This document shows positions 25,001 to 27,378 of a stretch of 27,378 nucleotides of DNA, in pieces. How positions within the stretch are numbered: the first letter of the stretch is position 1; each line of letters begins with the position of its first letter. The notes beneath the pieces were generated by a model. The model searched no databases, was not told the DNA's origin, and saw nothing but the letters and a program-made list of their open reading frames with translations. The DNA comes from a bacterium (GTDB taxonomy: Bacteria; UBP15; UBA6099): contig JAKQPS010000182.1 in NCBI GenBank assembly GCA_029564595.1, positions 1-27,378 of the forward strand, written 5' to 3'. A program made the translations under genes and the position numbers.

Positions 25001-26134
25001 AGCAAAAGCAGCCGTCGTCAGCCCGCTCAGAGTCGCCGCGTCAACGCTTGTCAGCGCGCTGCCGTCTCCGTCGAAAGCCCCGTCGAACAGCGGGGCCGTC
25101 ACTGTGCCCGTCGCGGTTATCGTGTTGTTTACAGTCAGCGCGCCGGACATCGGCACACTGCCGTCGGACATGAAGTCGCCGCCCGCAACCGGGAGATTAG
25201 TAAGTCCCGCGCCATCGCCAACAAACGCCGCAGCCGTCACTGTTCCCGTCGCCGCTGTGATATCTGCTGCCGTCACGAATCCGCCCTGAACCGTCAAAGC
25301 CCCCGTCATTGTGTCGCCGGAAATATTTACATAATCCGCGTCGTGCGCGTGAGTCGCCGAAGCAAAAGCAGCCGTCGTCAGCCCGCCCAGAGTCGCCGCG
25401 TCAACGCTTGTCAGAGCGCTGCCGTCTCCGTCAAAAGCTCCGTCAAACAGCGGAGCCGTCACAGTTCCAGTCGCGGTTATCGTGTTGTTTACAGTCAGCG
25501 CGCCGGACATCGTGTCGCCCGTTTTCGCCACAGCGCCGCCCGCAACCGGGAGATTCGTCAATCCGCTTCCGTCTCCCACGAACGCCGCAGCCGTCACAGT
25601 TCCCGTCGCCGCTGTGATATCTCCTGCCGTCACGAATCCGCCCTGAACCGTCAAAGCCCCCGTCATCGTGTCGCCTGACACCTTGATGTAAACGCCGTCA
25701 TGCGCGTGAGACGCGGTGGCGAACGCCGCCGCCGCCTGCCCGCCCAGCTTGTCAGAATTGAGCGACATCGCGGCGGGAACCACACGCTCGCGCGGCGTCA
25801 AGGTCTGGCCGCCCACGACGACTTCCAGAAAAACGTTCGACCCGGCCCAGTCGATAGCCGCCAAGTCGCACCCGCCCGCTTCCGAGCCTATTTCGTAGTT
25901 GAACCTGCCCCGCGTCACCGTCACCGCCTGCGGGTTGGTCGAGCAAAGCTGCGCTCCCCCGGTGTCCGCGTCGAACAACCGGAACTCCATCGTCGCCGGT
26001 CCGCTCATCGGCAGACCGCTCTGGGTGATGTAGCCCTGATAGTTGAGCCTCTGCGGCGTGGCGAATATTATCGCCGCCGTCAGCGCGAAAGCCGTTCCGA
26101 TTATGGCCGCTGGAACAAGTCTTTTTCTGCTCAT
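19082..26134 (-). CDS. Giant secreted repeat protein with YadA-type head repeats and phage-tail-like C-terminus
   Basis: 2350 residues. A signal peptide (basic MSRKR, then a hydrophobic stretch to ~residue 26) is followed by a LNYQGYITQSG domain (~27-125). Residues ~130-520 repeat SGDTMTGALTVQGG, TATGTVTA and FVGDGSGLTNLP. Five blocks follow, each with VPMTGxLxVGANTG, FWDASKSAFRAG, 6-8 copies of a 14-residue head motif like NYSTAMGYSTTASG (heads near residues 800-900, 1290-1360, 1480-1550, 1730-1815 and 1930-2035), then PTLFVGPASG, YGKVGIGT and LDVxG. Stretches with AGYFE and ALxVxT repeats lie between. The last ~95 residues (AWARFYGTAG to the end) resemble phage tail-fibre tips. YadA heads form trimeric beta-rolls, so a trimeric surface fibre is likely. 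No YadA membrane-anchor barrel, LPXTG, PEP-CTERM or Por tail is seen, so attachment is unexplained. AAGGGAAGG lies 7 nt before the ATG. Confidence 0.88.
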   Translation of the reverse strand: MSRKRLVPAAIIGTAFALTAAIIFATPQRLNYQGYITQSGLPMSGPATMEFRLFDADTGGAQLCSTNPQAVTVTRGRFNYEIGSEAGGCDLAAIDWAGSNVFLEVVVGGQTLTPRERVVPAAMSLNSDKLGGQAAAAFATASHAHDGVYIKVSGDTMTGALTVQGGFVTAGDITAATGTVTAAAFVGDGSGLTNLPVAGGAVAKTGDTMSGALTVNNTITATGTVTAPLFDGAFDGDGSALTSVDAATLGGLTTAAFASATHAHDADYVNISGDTMTGALTVQGGFVTAADITAATGTVTAAAFVGDGAGLTNLPVAGGDFMSDGSVPMSGALTVNNTITATGTVTAPLFDGAFDGDGSALTSVDAATLSGLTTAAFASATHAHDADYVNISGDTMTGALTVQGGIATPGNITAATGTVTAGAVDAAGAITGSGIEVTGNATAAFFIGDGSQLTNLPVAGGDFMSDGSVPMTGGLVAQNGIISAGAITAATSTITAQNFVGDGSGLTNLPAMGSGSYVSKSGDTVSGGLVVDFDSATATLHVKAGNAGGGSAAYFEHLGAPDAATATVYIKTDNINVGSNALRVENTVGDTMHVSTTGNGSAGYFRTLNGLNINATVFAQTNGKGEGFYANHSGSGLLYSGNQTGTGKLIILKASNDAKFQVDRNGAVFASGTITTESAASFGAPPNGYYAFGAAVGPAGYGFRDNAGTLEYKNSGGSWAAFSGGGGDFMANGSVPMTGGLTVGANTGADGYDVNFYGTYSALTGSRMFWDASKSAFRAGQTDGAEWDDASVGAFSFASGHNTTASGNNSTALGETTTASGNYSTAMGYSTTASGLYSTSAGYVTTASGNYSTAMGYSTTASGAESTSMGSSATASGDFSIAAGRYVAAGPNNHTFAFGLGVDNANRMTNNVADSLGVGFNSDVPTLFVGPASGIGTYGKVGIGTSAPAAALDVNGDISASGPITSSANMAGQAAFVSEGSNVTGLSFVNSGLNGKGAYFQSDSAGNDLPVVDIINRGSGNSIYVESAGAASATAAVYISTDNAHTNSYGLRVEHSGGGFAVYARNTGDQMGAGYFENTDAANTESALVVNTVGAGSNAVVGFHGGGSGAAGYFEAGDAGGTVNAVEARTLGDGDLIYGKHSGAAGHLIRLDSGAMPSLAVDRWGNFFASGTIRSDSANSFAAEAGGYMNFGAAAGSVGYGFRDNAGTLEYKNDGGGWLALGGGGGDFMSDGSVPMTGGLTVGANTGTDGYDVNFYGTYAGLANARVFWDASKSAFRAGRADGAEWSDANVGSYSFANGFGTTASGGYSTAMGAGTIASGIVSTAIGDTTTASGGYSTAMGANTTASGDYSIAAGQFVAAGPNANAVAIGKGVDGGNLMTNNIINSLGIGFNSTEPTLFVGPASGAGTYGKVGIGTTTPATTLDVQGEMTVGKDTGTDGYDLNFYGTYYSAPSGRMFWDASKEALRIGRDSSGTFWSDANVGANSFVAGYDSQAAGFAAAAIGRDSTADGNYSIALGNTVTADGFNSTAIGNNAVASGDYSIAIGQYVTSPNSNSIALGLGVSAFDSLVNNIDNSLMVGFNSTVPTFFVGPGSGAGTYGNVGIRTTTPATSAALEIAGTDGALLLPRLTTAQQGALTGVDGMLIYNSETNKFRGRENGAWSDFGGGDFMANGSVPMTGALSVGANTGADGYDINFYGTYGGLTGSRMFWDASKSAFRAGQVDGAQWDDANVGDISFASGHNTTASGNYSTAMGVNTIASENYSTAMGAETTASGGVSTAMGSNTTASGGVSTAMGEYTTASGDYSIAAGQYVTAGPNANTVALGTGVDDSNRMTNNTINSLGIGFNSTVPTFFVGPGSGIGTYGKVGIGTSSPATTLDVQGELTTGQGTLSDIYDVTLYGVAEGVAGAMMFWNADRAALRAGRSMSYADIDTGEYSVALGRQVTASGEASVSLGYSTNASNQRAVALGSMTTASGQLSTAMGNQTIASGGYSTAIGDNTEAAGGYSMSIGSYSTANTNNSITLGRYLESAVGSEYSITLGNGAGNATRLVNSMANSLMVGFDSDVPTLFVGPASGVGTYGSVGIGTTGPTYMLEVNGSMGGKTLNLTNTAAAGDVLAINSGTGGNAIEIQSGNGSTDPSLYVYNMNNAKAAEFYTNNTGSSNESVFVGTNSNQASGYAMLIRHAGTGAAALRVYSDGTSSQPVIEGENVNGTGPLLRLRQAGADKLIVNNNGGIVTTSAPATPEANAIYGPLVPKAWARFYGTAGSVTTTSAYNVASVTSASTGNYVINLNRAFADTNYVVMATAVAANTESWNCYLSGGTANSVTVSCRNNGTLAANSSGIHVVMFGHQ
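20700..20945 (-). repeat. 42-nt in-frame tandem repeats encoding a YadA-type head (block 4)
   Basis: GCTTGCGGTTGTG and CCCATCGCGGTCGA (plus-strand reading) recur every 42 nt, one 14-residue head motif per unit. The same kind of array occurs at about 23475-23745, 22070-22260, 21490-21690 and 20090-20350, with more divergence. Confidence 0.85.
24900..25700 (-). repeat. 360-nt tandem duplications in the giant protein gene
   Basis: 24920-25152 and 25280-25512 are nearly identical at an exact 360-nt offset, with about nine differences by eye. The start of a third unit (from about 25620) shows the same offset. Each unit encodes 120 residues (SGDTMTGALTVQGG to FVGDGxGLTNLP). Confidence 0.88.
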
Positions 26135-26233
26135 ATCAATGCCTTCCCTTCAAATATGTCAAAACTGTTATTCAGGATAGGTTTTTCTGTAAAGAAATCA
26201 TTTGCCATAAATTCAATAGTATATGCAAATTTT

Positions 26234-26262
26234 ATGGTACTTGTAACGGGCCATATTGTCAA
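26234..26262 (-). promoter_or_regulatory. Promoter of the giant repeat protein gene
   Basis: On the minus strand a perfect TTGACA (26262-26257), a 17-nt spacer and TACCAT (26239-26234). The untranslated leader would be about 90-95 nt and AT-rich. Confidence 0.5.
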
Positions 26263-26377
26263 TGTGATAAAGTATGCAAACCACCGCAAATCTCGCGCGG
26301 GGAAGCGCGCTGCTCATCTCTTTTCTCGCCTGCCACGCCCCAAAACCTTCGGCCCGGAATATCTTCTAAAAATCAAG

Positions 26378-26406
26378 TTGAAAAACGCACAAAACGCACA
26401 TAAAAT
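26378..26406 (+). promoter_or_regulatory. Promoter of the glyoxalase-II-like gene
   Basis: TTGAAA (26378-26383), 17 nt, TAAAAT (26401-26406). AGGGAGG at 26421-26427 is the probable ribosome binding site for the ATG at 26439. Confidence 0.6.
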
Positions 26407-26438
26407 GTAACCGCAACTACAGGGAGGCGGCTGGCGGG

Positions 26439-27041
26439 ATGGACGTTTATACGATTGTGGTGGGGTTTTTAGAGACGAATTGTTATGTTGCGACGAACGG
26501 CGGAGGCGATGCGGTCATCATCGACCCCGGCGCCAATCCTGACAGAATTCTGGAATTCATATCGAAAAGGTCTTTGCGGGTCTCCCGCGTTCTGTTGACA
26601 CACGGCCACAACGACCACATCGGCGGCATTGAGTCGATAATGCGAGCGCTCAACCCGCAGGTTCTGCTCCAAGAGAAAGAGGCCGACTTCATCGGGCTTC
26701 CGCCCGCAGGCCGGCGCCGCTTCGACCCCGCCGACGCCGCCCCCGGTTTCGCTCTCCTCAAAGACGGCGACGAAATCCCCCTCGGCGACATCCGCATCAA
26801 GGCATTCCACACGCCCGGCCACACGCCCGGCGGAGCCTGCTTTCTGGCCGACTCAGTCTGCTTCACCGGCGACACCCTGTTCAACGACGGCGTGGGCCGC
26901 ACCGACTTTGAAGGCGGCAGTCATAAAAGCATCATCCAATCCATCAAATCCAAACTACTCTCCCTCGACGACGACGTGAAGATTTATCCCGGCCACGGCC
27001 CTTCGTCCACCATCGGCCGCGAACGCAGATATTTTCAATAA
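26439..27041 (+). CDS. Metallo-beta-lactamase-fold hydrolase, glyoxalase-II-like (YcbL type)
   Basis: 200 residues, the length of the short single-domain glyoxalase-II relatives. A complete two-metal site is present: H55, H57, D59, H60 (THGHNDH), H128 (FHTPGHTPGG), D145 (CFTGDTLF) and H186 (IYPGHGP). The GVGRTDFEGG segment is also typical of YcbL-like proteins. Members hydrolyse S-D-lactoylglutathione or related thioesters in the cytoplasm; the C-terminal glutathione-binding helix domain of classical GloB is missing, so the natural substrate is uncertain. No signal peptide is seen. It has its own promoter and no same-strand neighbour in the window. Confidence 0.9.
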   Translation: MDVYTIVVGFLETNCYVATNGGGDAVIIDPGANPDRILEFISKRSLRVSRVLLTHGHNDHIGGIESIMRALNPQVLLQEKEADFIGLPPAGRRRFDPADAAPGFALLKDGDEIPLGDIRIKAFHTPGHTPGGACFLADSVCFTGDTLFNDGVGRTDFEGGSHKSIIQSIKSKLLSLDDDVKIYPGHGPSSTIGRERRYFQ

Positions 27042-27068
27042 CCGCACCCGCTCCGCGCCTTTAATAAA

Positions 27069-27105
27069 GCCGATTTTGTTCTTAACGTAGTTCGACAAAA
27101 TCGGC
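27069..27105 (+). terminator. Hairpin downstream of the glyoxalase-II-like gene
   Basis: GCCGATTTTGT and ACAAAATCGGC form a perfect 11-bp stem with a 15-nt loop, 27 nt after the stop codon. A T6 run follows at 27115-27120, further away than in a textbook terminator. Confidence 0.4.
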
Positions 27106-27125
27106 GTCCGGGAGTTTTTTCGGAA

Positions 27126-27166
27126 GGGGCGAGGCGAAACCGGTTTTTGCAAAAAACGGTTGCCCC
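27126..27166. repeat. Nested inverted repeat
   Basis: Outer arms GGGGC (27126-27130) and GCCCC (27162-27166) enclose AACCGGTTTTT / AAAAAACGGTT (27138-27161), an 11-bp stem with one mismatch. Confidence 0.5.
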
Positions 27167-27289
27167 GCAAACTTACAAATATGACTGTTCTTAATTGATT
27201 TTACCCACCCGTTTGTGTGCCATGCACAAAACTTTTTCTGAGTCCCCCTGAAACTCAGATATTTATCGCGGCGAGCGGGACTTTGGAGT

Positions 27290-27311
27290 GCGGCGATTCA
27301 TCGCCGCTTTT
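27290..27311 (+). terminator. REP-like hairpin with T-run
   Basis: GCGGCGAT, loop TC, ATCGCCGC: a perfect 8-bp stem followed by TTTT. It is preceded by CTTTGGAGT, giving the look of a dispersed palindrome as well as of an intrinsic terminator. Confidence 0.5.
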
Positions 27312-27333
27312 CCCAGCGATGTGAGCCATCCCG

Positions 27334-27357
27334 GAGCCGGGAATTAATTCCCGGCTC
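27334..27357. repeat. Perfect 24-nt palindrome
   Basis: GAGCCGGGAATT followed by its exact reverse complement AATTCCCGGCTC, with no loop. It lies 26 nt after the REP-like hairpin. Confidence 0.7.
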
Positions 27358-27378
27358 TTGTCAGCGTTGATCGCGATT

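Larger units (their letters stand above)
26135..26438. other. Divergent intergenic region with two promoters
   Basis: 304 nt between the giant protein gene (-) and the MBL gene (+). It contains the two promoters listed separately, each gene's ribosome binding site, and about 110 nt between the promoters (26263-26377) in which I see nothing recognisable. Confidence 0.6.
27042..27378. other. Gene-free right end with a series of hairpins
   Basis: 337 nt with no credible gene. It holds at least five inverted repeats: 27069-27105, 27126-27166, 27237-27259, 27290-27307 and 27334-27357. The last two look like dispersed REP-type palindromes. The function of the block is unknown. Confidence 0.65.

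Noticed and set aside
24701-25678. 325-codon plus-strand open frame opposite the giant protein
   Set aside because: Arg-, His- and Ser-rich with repeats mirroring the coding strand; a shadow of the in-frame repeats.
1-27378. tRNA or rRNA genes
   Set aside because: No cloverleaf with GTTCRANNC-type T-loop or rRNA core segment was recognised on either strand by eye.

Overview
The window looks like a piece of a GC-rich chromosome from an uncultured, probably diderm bacterium. The housekeeping genes (murB, hflX, a cobalamin adenosyltransferase, a YyaL-type thioredoxin protein, two metallo-beta-lactamase-fold hydrolases, a gamma carbonic anhydrase) are compact and use GC-rich codons. Readable promoters fit the ordinary sigma-70 consensus. 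A very large secreted protein built from YadA-type head repeats, a GH172 (DUF2961) enzyme and a D-aminoacylase-type amidohydrolase recall environmental or gut candidate phyla. I cannot place the phylum from this sequence alone.

Layout. 1-5691 (+) is a visibly AT-richer pair of genes: the 3' end of an SNF2-type helicase, then a ~1570-residue protein with an N-terminal Mrr-like nuclease, a STAND-type P-loop NTPase and a long helical C-terminus. Together they read as an antiphage defence locus cut by the left edge. 5692-6264 carries the first copy of a composite palindromic element. 6265-7786 (+) holds an unrecognised secreted protein and a gamma carbonic anhydrase family protein. 7793-11793 (-) holds an alpha/beta hydrolase, GH172, a WalJ/YycJ-type MBL hydrolase and a nitrilase-superfamily amidase. 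murB (+) diverges from the nitrilase gene and converges on a D-aminoacylase-like gene (-). cobO (+) converges on hflX (-), which is translationally coupled to the yyaL-like gene. 19082-26134 (-) is the 2350-residue repeat protein. 26439-27041 (+) is a glyoxalase-II-like hydrolase, and the window ends in a gene-free cluster of hairpins.

Two things stand out. First, three copies (A 5778-6002, B 8554-8820, C 14767-15043 inverted) of a ~225-280 nt multi-hairpin element with conserved linkers but partly different stems that still pair; this is a candidate for an undescribed structured repeat or RNA. Second, the helicase plus Mrr-STAND pair, whose second gene has the architecture and size of Avs-type (especially Avs4-like) immune sensors. 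Smaller points are three genes whose -10 box lies 6-7 nt before the start codon (possible leaderless mRNAs), a recent 360-nt tandem duplication in the giant protein, its phage-tail-like C-terminus, and an apparent export signal on the YyaL-like protein. All assignments are from reading motifs; no database search was possible.
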